Shown: positions 12,654-22,583 of the stretch, one piece after another
Layout of the letters: each line of letters starts with the position of its first letter
How positions within the stretch are numbered: the first letter of the stretch is position 1
DNA from: Phascolomyces articulosus
Taxonomy: Eukaryota > Mucoromycota > Mucoromycetes > Mucorales > Lichtheimiaceae
Reading direction: 5' to 3'
NCBI GenBank assembly: GCA_025677815.1
Contig: JAIXMP010000001.1
Span: 2,604,001 to 2,668,000, forward strand
Length of the DNA stretch: 64,000 nucleotides
Translations under genes and position numbers: made by a program
Notes under the pieces: generated by a model
The model's input: the letters and a program-made list of their open reading frames with translations, nothing else
Database searches by the model: none
What the model was told of the DNA's origin: nothing

Positions 12654-13547
12654 CTAAACCTTTGCTTTTTTCATGATTTTCTTTGTAGATCGAGTAGTTG
12701 GTAATTCTTTCCAAACGAAACATGAATTACCAGCCAATTGAGTCTTGGGTTTACGCCCTCGTTTCTTTCGAGGCATTTGTAAAACGGTATCCATATTTGA
12801 ACTTGAAAAAGCAGCCATCATTTCATGTTGATCTGTTTTTGGTTCAGGGGCCTGCTCTTGTTCTGGTGGTTGTTGGACTGCCCATGTTACAGGAGCTAAA
12901 AATGTAAAACCACCATCATTGACAGGTTCACGATTGCTTGGGGGTCGACCTCGGCGGCGTTTTAAAATAGGTTGACCTGTTGTGGGTGAAATAAGGATTT
13001 GTGCCGTAGGTTGTTGTTGAATAGATGGTTTGGATAATGGTTGTGGACGAGGTCGTTGTTGTTTTTGTTGAGTTACCATAGAACTAGGTGGGGGTGATGG
13101 TAAATGCTGTTGTTGTTGTTGTTGTTTTTGATATGTATGAGAAGGTGGAGAAGAAGGAATGGAAGAACATGAAGAGGATGATGAATCGGGAGGTGATGGA
13201 GGTGTTGTCATAATAACAGTTGAGCTATTATTGCTGCTGTCATTACTCCAAGGTGCAATAATAGGAGTACCTGATAATTTACGAACAGGTGGATCATAAC
13301 CTTGAAGTGGAGGAAGTTCTTCCATACGTGGAGAAAGAAGTGAAATACAAGAAGTAGAGGGTGATAATGCTGGAGTTGAAATATGAGGAATATTTAAAGT
13401 ATTATTATCATTTGGAGCAATTGTTGGTGATGGAAATGATAATGAAGAGGATGAAGGTGGAGACAAATGAAATGCAGGTGGTGGTGATAAAGGATGATGA
13501 CTTGAAGTATCGTTTAATAAATTCGAAATTGAAGGGAGTGTTGTCAT
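12654..13547 (-). CDS. AT-hook, Ser/Pro/Gln-rich putative DNA-binding protein
   Basis: A single-exon frame of 297 residues from the Met at 13547. The frame is open 56 codons further upstream, but that part reads as Phe/Leu/Lys runs from a pyrimidine-rich leader, so the internal Met (followed by TLPSISNLL) is preferred. The protein is low complexity (Ser, Pro, Thr, poly-Gln). It carries two AT-hook cores, RRRGRPPS in the middle and KKRGRKPK near the C-terminus, which bind the minor groove of AT-rich DNA. The N-terminal LPSISNLL resembles short motifs at the start of several fungal transcription regulators. It lies just downstream of carRP on the same strand. No specific target can be read from the sequence. 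Confidence 0.72.
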   Translation of the reverse strand: MTTLPSISNLLNDTSSHHPLSPPPAFHLSPPSSSSLSFPSPTIAPNDNNTLNIPHISTPALSPSTSCISLLSPRMEELPPLQGYDPPVRKLSGTPIIAPWSNDSSNNSSTVIMTTPPSPPDSSSSSCSSIPSSPPSHTYQKQQQQQQHLPSPPPSSMVTQQKQQRPRPQPLSKPSIQQQPTAQILISPTTGQPILKRRRGRPPSNREPVNDGGFTFLAPVTWAVQQPPEQEQAPEPKTDQHEMMAAFSSSNMDTVLQMPRKKRGRKPKTQLAGNSCFVWKELPTTRSTKKIMKKAKV

Positions 13548-14177
13548 TAATAATAAAAACTTGTTTCTTTTTGGTAGAAAATGTATAAAAAAAATATAAA
13601 AAAAGAAAAAGCTGAAGAAGAAAAACAGAACAAAGAAAAATTTCAATTTATACCAAATATGACGAAAAATGCGTTTTCCAGGAAAGCGTAGTAAAAGAAG
13701 AAGATTAAGAAACAAATGGAAATTTAAAACCCGGCCTTATTTTTGAATGATTTTTTTTTCTTCACTTTCTTAGACTTCTCTGTGTCTCTCGAATCCAGGT
13801 TTAGACAATTCGTAGATCGAAAACAGTAAAAAGCATTAGAAGGACACGTGCTGTAGTTTTGCCATATGAGAAACAATCCATTTGGCAACCATAGCTCCGC
13901 AAAAAGCCATTTGTCCAATGGGATGTACAAATCGAACATTACCAAGGTTTCTAAATGACTTATTGCGTGCTTGACTAACTTTAATAATACGAAAAGAAAA
14001 CAACACAGACCCATTTATTATCTTTAAAACTATTCCTAAACCGAAACAGTCCAAAAAATTAAACGGACCGCATTTTCCGATTTGAATATGAGCGATTTAT
14101 TATAAAAATTTATTATTATTATTATTATGATTCTATTTAGACTTTAAAATAAATAATTGATTCCGTTTTTCCTAAAA
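13548..14177. other. Intergenic region with an orphan exon-like frame
   Basis: This lies between the AT-hook gene start and the carRP stop. It should contain the AT-hook promoter, with a pyrimidine-rich leader on the minus strand. A minus-strand frame ending at 13836 begins after a splice-acceptor-like ATTATTAAAG and reads about 48 protein-like codons ending in HMAKLQHVSF. No ATG or upstream exon can be joined to it, so it is left as a possible relic. Confidence 0.45.
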
Positions 14178-16286
14178 TTAGAATAAACAGAATGCACGCT
14201 GTTTTCCTTTTCTAGTTTTCATGATCTTATGTCTATTACTATTATTGTTATTATTAAGATTCTTTTGACTACTTCTTGTAATGGTATTATAATAGTTTAT
14301 GCTTGCTTGTAAGAAACCAGTGGAAGGTAATGATGTTTTATATACACTCTTGAGGACAACCCATATACGTTGAGATGTTGATACATAGGCTCGTTTAGGA
14401 TATCCTTTTTCTTTGATCAATTCGTTTCCAATTGCCATATAGACAGCACAAGCAGCACGTACCCCGCCTTGACAATCGAAAGGTAATCGATCTATTCCTC
14501 GACGAGCTTGACCAGCCCACCTATCTGCGCGACCCACCAATAATTTCATTGCCAGCGAACGCAATCTTGTTTGACCCAATTCTTCAACACAGCCTGTCGT
14601 CATGGCTTCACTTTCTTTTGAGGACAACCAATCGCGGGGCAAATAACATCGTCGGAGTTCTTGGCTGTCTGTCACTATATCGCGTGCAATATTCGTATAT
14701 TGCAAAACTAATCCCATATCTCTTGCTCGTTCGATCGTCCAACTATCAGGATATGGCAACATGAGACGTGTACACATTTCACCAACACTACTTGCTACAC
14801 ACGCTGAATAACATTCTAAATCAGCTTCTGTTTCAACAGTAGAACGATTCAAATCAAACTCGTAACCATCCAAAAGTTCATTGACAGCATCGACTTGGAG
14901 TTTGGGAGCACACAATCTTGCAAATGCACGAAGAGAGGAAATACATGAACTAGGCAAATCATAACGTGACCAGTCTAACGCAGCAGGGTTCTTGGTAGCA
15001 AACATATCATAGATACATTGACGTACTGTTGCCAATTGTTCTTTACGTTGTTCAACAGGAGTTTCTTCATCATCCGCAATATCATCAGTGGCACGACAGA
15101 AACCATATAAAACACCCAGATCTTGACGGACGTTTGTAGGAAAGACAGCAGAGGCAGTATAGAATGAAAAGGAGGCTTGTTTTAAAATACGCCAGGCAGT
15201 ATGTAAATCATGGAAAGTGTCGGCATGTAATGCTTGATCTGATAAATAAAAGGCGTATGTCAAATTAACAAGACGAGTGACATGTTCGCTATTATTCATG
15301 AAAGAAAAGTAGGAGAACGCGGCGTTCATCTTGTTGTATTGAAGATCGGGAAAATGTTTAGTGACACCATAAAGGTGGAGGATGGCTTGTGCACGATCAA
15401 TGGCGCAGGTGGCGAATACCAAAACAACATTGATTAAAAGAAAAAATAAGAATTCTTCAAGTGGTAAACTTGGAGCGACCATGATCCCTGTACTTGTTCG
15501 TAAAGAAATATGCCATGTACCCGCAGCGATAGCCACCTTATCCACCCAACAAAGATAAATGGTAGGTAATACAATGGAGATCAAAACACCCTTGTAACGA
15601 CTACAAATATATTCGCTACTACCGAACCATAAAAGGGCAAGAACCGGACAAGTATACCATAAGATACAAGAACCATAGAACAGATGAGTGTTTGGGACAG
15701 CTGAATTCTATATGGATATCAACCCAATGGAGAGGAAAAGAGTATCAATGTATGTTAATATTTTTGGCTCTTTTTAGTACAATAGTGCGGGGGGAAAGAG
15801 GTAAGATAATGTATGCACGGACAAAAAAAAAGGAAAAAAGGGAATCTGTATCAATCGATGTATATATATATATATACTTCAACTTACCCATGCACGAACA
15901 CCAATAGATAACAATACGGCGATCGGCAAATATCTGATTATTATGGACTTGAATACTGGAGCATCTGGTTTGATAAAGGTACTTGGGAGATGCCATCGCA
16001 TAACAAGATTGGTAAAAGCAACGGTCATAAGGGACATGATGATAAAGAACATGTATTCTTCCAAAGGAACATAACCAATAACAGCAGTAACACATAATGG
16101 ACAATACCACCACGCACGATGATATACAATATAGTTGTCCCAAAGAGATGCAGTAGAAAAGGCCATAGCGCAAAGGAAACCATACTTGAAAGTATCTTGT
16201 GAAGAATGAAATGGGCGAAGTATAGCAAGTAGAATACCAAGAACTGGTAATGTATAATAAAGATGTACTTCCATGTAAGTAAGCAT
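14178..16286 (-). CDS. carRP: Bifunctional lycopene beta-cyclase / phytoene synthase
   Basis: Two reactions of carotenoid synthesis in one protein: the C-terminal domain condenses two GGPP to phytoene, and the N-terminal domain cyclises lycopene to beta-carotene. Exons are 16286-15888 and 15707-14178, in phase 0, giving 642 residues (Mucoralean relatives are about 600-615). The N-terminal part is a membrane protein with the duplicated CrtY-type PLEE motif, at residues 74-77 and 215-218. The synthase half has the Asp-rich motif DDIADD at about 341-346 and the second motif ARDIVTD at about 474-480. The extra length is a basic, Asn-rich C-terminal tail. The gene is divergent from carB over a shared promoter, as in Mucor, Phycomyces and Blakeslea. 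Light induction through white-collar proteins is known in those fungi and inferred here. Confidence 0.97.
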
Positions 16287-17186
16287 GATGAATAAAATTA
16301 AGAAATGTGTAAGGAATAATAAAAGAAGATGAATGTATTATAGAAGTAGTAGCTGTAGTAGTGATAGCAGTAATAAGAATATAAAATAGTAGTAATTGTT
16401 TTTTGAATGATTTAATAAAGATTATGTTTTTTTCGATCGATCCATTTTATATCTTTTTTTTAATTCATTTTTTTTCAGTCAATCACACTGTGTTTTTTCC
16501 TTTCCTTTGTCATCCTCTCTTTTAGTTTCCTTTCTTTTACCTCTTTGTTTAATCCTCTTTGTTGTATTTTTTCTTGTACTTGAAAAGATTTGCCTGGGGG
16601 CTACTTTTTGCATTGCATTTGGGCTGACTTTTACTTGTCATACAAACAACATGGTTGAAGTGACCAGGAGGAAAATTGATCTGCCTTTACAAATATAGTA
16701 TAAGACCGAATATACTTTCAAAGGGGTGACAAAACTTGAATTAACGAACAAAGAAATTTACAGGAAGATCGCGTTCATGTTCCATTTTCAGACAAAATCA
16801 TGCTCCCCTTTTTTTTCCCACTCATCTTCCTCAGGTTACTCTACTGCTTTTATGCAGGAAAGTGACAAAAGACGTCGTAACAACAACAACCAAACACCAC
16901 ATCTTCATCGTCCTCGCTTATTATCATCTGCTTGCTATTATTGTTTTCCGTGATTATTGGTGCTATTGTTATTTATGTGTGACTTTTTTCACTCCTTGAC
17001 ACTTTTAATGATGATGTATTTTTAACTTCAAGGTTAATGGTGAATAAATGAGGTATTTGGATGCATATCCTCGTATAAATATTGATAACTATCCTCCTTC
17101 TCTCATTTCTCTCACTTTTTTATTTTAACTTATTTTTTACAACAATACATATACACTCTTATACAAGATTTCCCCCAAAAACAACA
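16287..17186. promoter_or_regulatory. Shared divergent promoter of carRP and carB
   Basis: About 900 bp between the two start codons with no supported gene. It contains a TATAAATA at 17074-17081, about 105 bp before the carB ATG. On the minus strand a TATAAAA (plus 16445-16451) lies about 160 bp before the carRP ATG. A palindromic GATCGATC at 16435-16442 lies next to the carRP TATA; GATC/CGAT cores occur in fungal white-collar light-response elements, so it is a candidate site by inference only. Pyrimidine-rich tracts precede both starts. Confidence 0.7.
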
Positions 17187-19137
17187 ATGTCTCAAGAAAA
17201 ACAAAAGCATATCATTGTGATTGGTGCTGGTGCTGGTGGTACTGCTGCAGCTGCTCGATTAGCTCGTGAAGGATTCAAGGTGACTGTGGTTGAAAAAAAT
17301 GACTTTAATGGTGGCCGATGCTCTCTTATTCATCATAAAGGATATCGATTCGACCAAGGACCTTCGCTTTATCTGATGCCTAAACTATTCAAAGAAACCT
17401 TTGCTGATTTGGATGAGCGTATTGATGACCACTTGAACTTATTGCGATGCAAGAACAATTACAAGATCCATTTTGATGATGGAGACAAGATCCATTTGAT
17501 GTCTGACTTGACTAAAATGAAACCTGAAATGGAACGTGTCGAAGGTACCCATGGCTTTTCTCGGCTCCTTGATTTCTTGGGTGAAACTCATGAACATTAC
17601 GAACGTGGTACTTTGATTGCTATCAAACGTAATTTTGAATCCATTTGGGATATGGTTCGTATTAAATATGCACCTGAAATATTCAAACTTCATTTGTTTG
17701 ATCGAATTTATGCACGTGCATCCAAGTATTTCAAGACTAAAAAAATGCGAATGGCGTTTACTTTTCAGACCATGTATATGGGGTAAGTAAAAAAAAAATG
17801 GGATTATCGTCCTATCTATTTTATCTTTTGCATAATGTTTTTTTTTTTGAACAATAAAAAAGAAACGCCATTTTTTACGTGATGTTGCATCAATATCACT
17901 CTTACATAAAAATTATCTATATCATCCTCCTTCTAATCACTCTCTATTTTTTCTATTATTCCCCTTTTCAAAAAAAAAACACAGAATGTCACCTTATGAC
18001 GCCCCTGCAGTCTATAGTCTGTTGCAATACACAGAATTTGCTGAAGGTATTTGGTATCCTGAAGGTGGTTTTAACAAGGTGGTCCAAAGATTGGAAAAGA
18101 TTGCAAGAGATAAATACGGTGCTACTTTCCGCTATGAATCGCCTGTTGCCAAGATCAATACCAAAGGAAATCAAACGACGGGAGTTACTTTAGAATCGGG
18201 TGAAATCATTGATGCCGATGCTGTGGTATGCAACGCTGATCTCGTTTATGCGTATCATAAATTACTTCCTCCCTGTCAGTGGACACAGAACACATTGGCC
18301 AACAAGAATCTGACCTCGTCTTCGATTTCATTCTACTGGTCCATGGATCGTAAAGTGACCGAACTGGATGTCCATAATATCTTTTTGGCCGAAGCCTATC
18401 GCGAAAGTTTTGATGAAATCTTTGTTGATAATACGTTACCCTCTGAACCTTCATTTTATGTTAATGTTCCTTCCCGCATTGATCCCAGTGCTGCTCCTGC
18501 CGATAAGGATGCCATCATTGTCTTGGTCCCCATTGGTCATATGCGTGGACAGGACGGCAACTCGACTACTGAATATTATCAAGTTATGGTCAACCGAGCT
18601 AGGACTATGGTGCTCGAAGTCCTCTGTCGTCGTTTGGGTCTTGCTCATTTCCAAGATTGGATCCAACACGAGATTGTCAATGACCCTGCTGTATGGCAAC
18701 AAAAGTTTAACCTATGGCGTGGCTCCATCTTGGGATTATCGCATGATGTACTTCAAGTATTATGGTTCCGTCCCTCCACCAAGGATTCCACGGGTCGCTT
18801 TGACAATTTGTTCTTTGTGGGTGCGTCTACTCATCCTGGTACAGGTGTTCCCATTGTTCTTGCAGGTAGTAAATTAACATCAAACCAAGTCTGCCAACAT
18901 TTTAACAAAACGCCTAAACCTTCTAAGTTATTGTTGAAGGAAGAAGAAAATCAAAGATACACGTATCGACCTGAACAAGTCATGGCGACATCGTACTGGA
19001 ATTTCGTCATTTTGCTATTTATTTTCGTATTTGCGTTCTTTGTAAGTTTCCCTTCGGAACAATTGGGTCATCCAACCGCTGCTGCATTTATTAATGCTTA
19101 TTTACCATCACATTTTCGTGTCACCGTTTATGAATAA
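17187..19137 (+). CDS. carB: Phytoene dehydrogenase
   Basis: FAD-dependent desaturase that converts phytoene to lycopene in the carotenoid pathway, membrane-associated. Exons are 17187-17782 and 17985-19137, giving 582 residues (Mucor and Phycomyces proteins are about 580). The ATG at 17187 follows an A-rich leader; the open frame extends 35 codons further, but that part overlaps the TATA box region and is leader. The dinucleotide-binding GAGAGG is at residues 13-18, followed by an acidic strand end (VVEKND). The C-terminal FAD motif is near FFVGASTHPGTGVPIVLAG. A hydrophobic anchor lies at about 537-555. The intron splits a Gly codon in the TMYMG-MSPYDAP stretch. It works with the divergent carRP neighbour and is probably co-regulated with it. 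Confidence 0.97.
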
Positions 19138-19399
19138 GCTCAAAACAATAAGCTTATTTTGGATATCTTAAAAACAAACTTTTAATATTTTATTATCCAT
19201 TCATCCTATTTACAATAACAATAATAAAAATAAATCTTCTTTATTTAAAACCATGATAAAACTACTCTTTTTCTTTCATTTTACTGCTTTTTTTATTCTT
19301 TTTTTCCTGTTGAAATTTCTATCATTTTTCTTTTATATCTATCTAGCTAGCTGTATATTATTATTGTTAATTTTATTATTAGTATTACATAAGAAGAAC

Positions 19400-19975
19400 A
19401 TGAACCATTACGACTCCCATCCTCATCATGCTTATTATCTATTAGATGATGACCAAAGTTTATTAATTCCAAGTACTCCTCCTCCTCCGTATTCAAAACG
19501 TGCGACAACTTTACAAGCGAAACCCACATTTTGGAGTCCTCGACAACCTCCTCAGCAAGATGGCTGGAGAACATTGAGGGGTTCTCGATTTGTAAAATCC
19601 ATTTCAAGACAAGTTGCTCTCTCTACCAATCACCATCAACATCGTGCTTCTCATAATATGAATACAGTTCCTTTGGAGATGGATGTTACTATTCCTGGTA
19701 CTTATCATAATAATCATAACAATAACATTTCTTCCTTAACGACCACGACAGAAGCTGCCGATAATACAACAGCAACTTCAGTGCAACAGCAAAGAGAAGA
19801 TGAACAAGAAGATGAAAGGATCTATTATGAAAGAGATGAATGTAGTAGACAAAGGACAACACGACGAAGACGAAGAAGAAGAGAATTTAATATTTTATCA
19901 TCATCACGTTCAGACCCTTCTTCTTTGAGTAATAATCCTCAATATAATGATAATGATAAGTGTAGAATCATGTAA
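19400..19975 (+). CDS. Unknown low-complexity protein with CaaX-like C-terminus
   Basis: Not recognised. The frame is open from 19253, but the first 49 codons read as Phe/Leu/Ile from a pyrimidine-rich leader. The Met at 19400 gives 191 residues and is preferred; with the longer start there would be an N-terminal membrane helix. It has a PPPPYSK motif near residue 30, a short folded-looking stretch (WRTLRGSRFVKSISRQVA), poly-Asn/Thr segments, and a strongly basic Arg run before the end. The last four residues are CRIM, a plausible farnesylation (CaaX) box after a basic region, which would target membranes. It lies 260 bp downstream of carB on the same strand. No homologue can be named. Confidence 0.55.
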   Translation: MNHYDSHPHHAYYLLDDDQSLLIPSTPPPPYSKRATTLQAKPTFWSPRQPPQQDGWRTLRGSRFVKSISRQVALSTNHHQHRASHNMNTVPLEMDVTIPGTYHNNHNNNISSLTTTTEAADNTTATSVQQQREDEQEDERIYYERDECSRQRTTRRRRRRREFNILSSSRSDPSSLSNNPQYNDNDKCRIM

Positions 19976-20777
19976 TAGTAGTAGTAACCATATATTTATA
20001 TATATTAAATAAAATAATATTATTTTATGATATTATAAAGAAAAAGAAGCATGTCGATAAAAGTTAATAAATATCCCTGTTTGTTATAAAGTAAAAAAAG
20101 AAGAAAATAATAATAATAATAAACCCTGACAGCGTTTCTTATAATGAAATACGTAATAAAAATATAGGTATAACTTATGCATGTGGTTTACCTATGCATT
20201 ATCTCTCGCTTCTTATTTCATATTATTAAAATTGTTTTCTTTATGCTACTATGTCTTAGTATAATAAAATAATAACACACTGACACACATCACCCCGAGG
20301 GTGTGTACATATATAGACTGATAGATAAATGAATATAAATAATGGAGAGATCAAAAAATAAAACACACGAGGCTTCCTCTTCTATAATAATATAAAAATC
20401 CTTCATTCCCAGGAAAAAGAAAAGGGGGTTATATAATCAATATGATGCCTCCAATTGTGGTTAATATCACCCAAATTTGACAGAATTTATTTCTCCCCCT
20501 TTTTTTCATCATTTTATTTATCCTAACGGTTCAATCCATAATGCGCGGGCAACATTTACACATATGTATATATGTATTTATATATACTTTTAAACAACTT
20601 ATTATTCTTATTGTTATTATTTTAAACTTATATATAAATACAAATATATTTATACTTCAAAAAAGAAACTTTGAAAGTATATAAAAATCTTTCGTTATTT
20701 TCAAAATATAAATTATTCGTTTTCCTTCTCTTTTTTCCTTTTCTTTTTTTAATAAATTTTTCTTTCTTTATTACATC
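19976..20777. other. AT-rich intergenic region, no gene found
   Basis: It contains AT and ATT microsatellites and pyrimidine-rich leader sequence ahead of the RING/RRM gene. The frame at 20671-20868 is leader and intron read-through of that gene. Confidence 0.65.
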
Positions 20778-22583
20778 ATGTATGAGCCAGGTATATATAA
20801 TAACATTTCTAACCTTGTCATTTGAATACTTTATTGTATATCAACGTATCTATATTTATTATTATTAAATAGCATTGACAGATTATATTCGTACTGTTGC
20901 TATTGGTGACGGCGATGAACGCACGTCAATAAATAGTCAATCATCATCACGTAATAGCACTACTCCTGCAACACCTACAAGTGCCATATTTTTTAATACA
21001 AGTCCAAATACCTGTAGACCTCAACAGCACCCTTATCCTCATCATTCACAACCAGGACAACAAATGACGCCTGCTACTACTACTCGTCCAATGATGACTC
21101 CTCCACTTTCACAATATTCACTTTTCCCACCTCCTTCATCTTGGGATTGGTTTGGTTTACCTAAATCTATTGTTCCACCCACTAATAATAATAATAATAA
21201 CAATAAAACACCTTCCACTTGGCATCGTCGGTGTGCGTACTGTTCATCTAGCACAGACCACCTGCAGCCATGTGGTCACGCAGTTTGTCAGACCTGTATC
21301 ACATCCCTTCCATTTGCATTACGATCCGCATGCTCTATGTGTACATCTCAACAGGTAAAATAAAAATAATAATAAATGAATACATACATAAACAATCAAA
21401 ATATAATATAAATATATAATACATGGATTTACAATTTTTTTTAAAAAAAATGCATCTACCTTTTTCATTCCCCATTCTAACAAATTGATTATTATTGTTG
21501 TTGTTGTTGTTATTTATAGCCTCATTCCCCACCTGTTTTGCCAGATGTACCTCAAACACGTCATTTATTGACACCTCCTCCATATTATCCATGTGCTAAG
21601 TTAACAAACGTAAATATTTTTATTATTATTATTTATCTGACTGATTGATTGATTAGCTCAGCAGTTGACTAATAAATAATAATATTGCTATTAGATTCCT
21701 TGGGATGTTTCACAAAACGATGTACGTAATTTTTTTGCCCATTGTCGACTTCCATCGATCTCTGTTCAAGCTCAATCCATTCATATCATGATGGATCGTA
21801 CGACTGGCAAAACCCTATCAGATGCTTATGTTGAATTTGCAAGCCAAGCGGATTTGATGCGTGCCATTGAAACACGTCATCAAAAACCACTTAAAGGACG
21901 TGTTGTCACTGTTACCGAATGTACACAAGAAGAGTTATTAGCTGTAGTATTTCCCAAATGGCGTGGCCAATTTTGTGGTGTTTCTGCCATTCCTCCACCT
22001 TCTCAAGTCGTCAAGTCCATGTCGACCGCTGCTGGCGGCGGTGGCACCCAGTGCCCTCCATTTGTCACGCGTGAAGAAATCAATGCCTTATTGGTTGTAT
22101 GCAAAAATTACAAACTTCATTTTTCAAGAAAATGCGCAGAGCGTCCATTTGAAAATATTATTAGTGTAATTACCAAATATCCATGGCATCAAGTTCAACT
22201 TATCTCTACCATGCATCGAGACCATATATATGAAATGCTTAAATTATCTATTGGTAAGTTATCATCAGTGTCATCATTATATATTGTTTTTTTATGTGTA
22301 CCTCTTTCTTTTTTTTAATGATTTTTTTTTAGAATCATTGAAATCACATTTATCAAAAGATTATGTTCAAATCGACTCTACCTTATTGGAACGAGTAACA
22401 CGTGCAGGAATTATGTGCCCTGCTTTTACAGAACGACAAAAAATGACTTTACTTCAAACAGCGAGAATTGAATGTACACCTGATCTTTTCCAATATTTAT
22501 TACCTATGGCTCCTATACATTCTACTCCAACATATATACCGGAACCCTATTATCAAAAGGAAAGCTTCTTACAAAAAGTATAA
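20778..22583 (+). CDS. RING finger plus RRM protein
   Basis: Exons are 20778-20790 (only 13 nt), 20873-21354, 21520-21609, 21695-22253 and 22333-22583, giving 464 residues. After a Ser/Thr/Pro/Asn-rich N-terminus, residues about 125-161 form a C3HC4 RING-type finger: C-x2-C, C-x-H, C-x2-C, C-x2-C with the core CGHAVCQTC. Residues about 190-278 form an RRM, with RNP2-like KLTNIPWDV and RNP1-like SDAYVEF. A helical C-terminal region of about 180 residues has no named match. A RING would suggest ubiquitin ligase activity and the RRM RNA or protein binding; together they suggest an RNA-linked ubiquitin ligase, but this is inference. The tiny first exon is supported only by its ATG, donor and phase. 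Confidence 0.78.

Noticed and set aside
13548..13715. Extra 56 N-terminal codons of the AT-hook protein frame
   Set aside because: They read as Phe, Leu and Lys runs from a pyrimidine-rich leader. The Met at 13547 starts a normal composition.
17082..17186. Upstream start for carB giving 35 more residues
   Set aside because: The segment overlaps the TATA element region and is leader-like. Family proteins start at the MSQEK-type Met just before the dinucleotide-binding motif.
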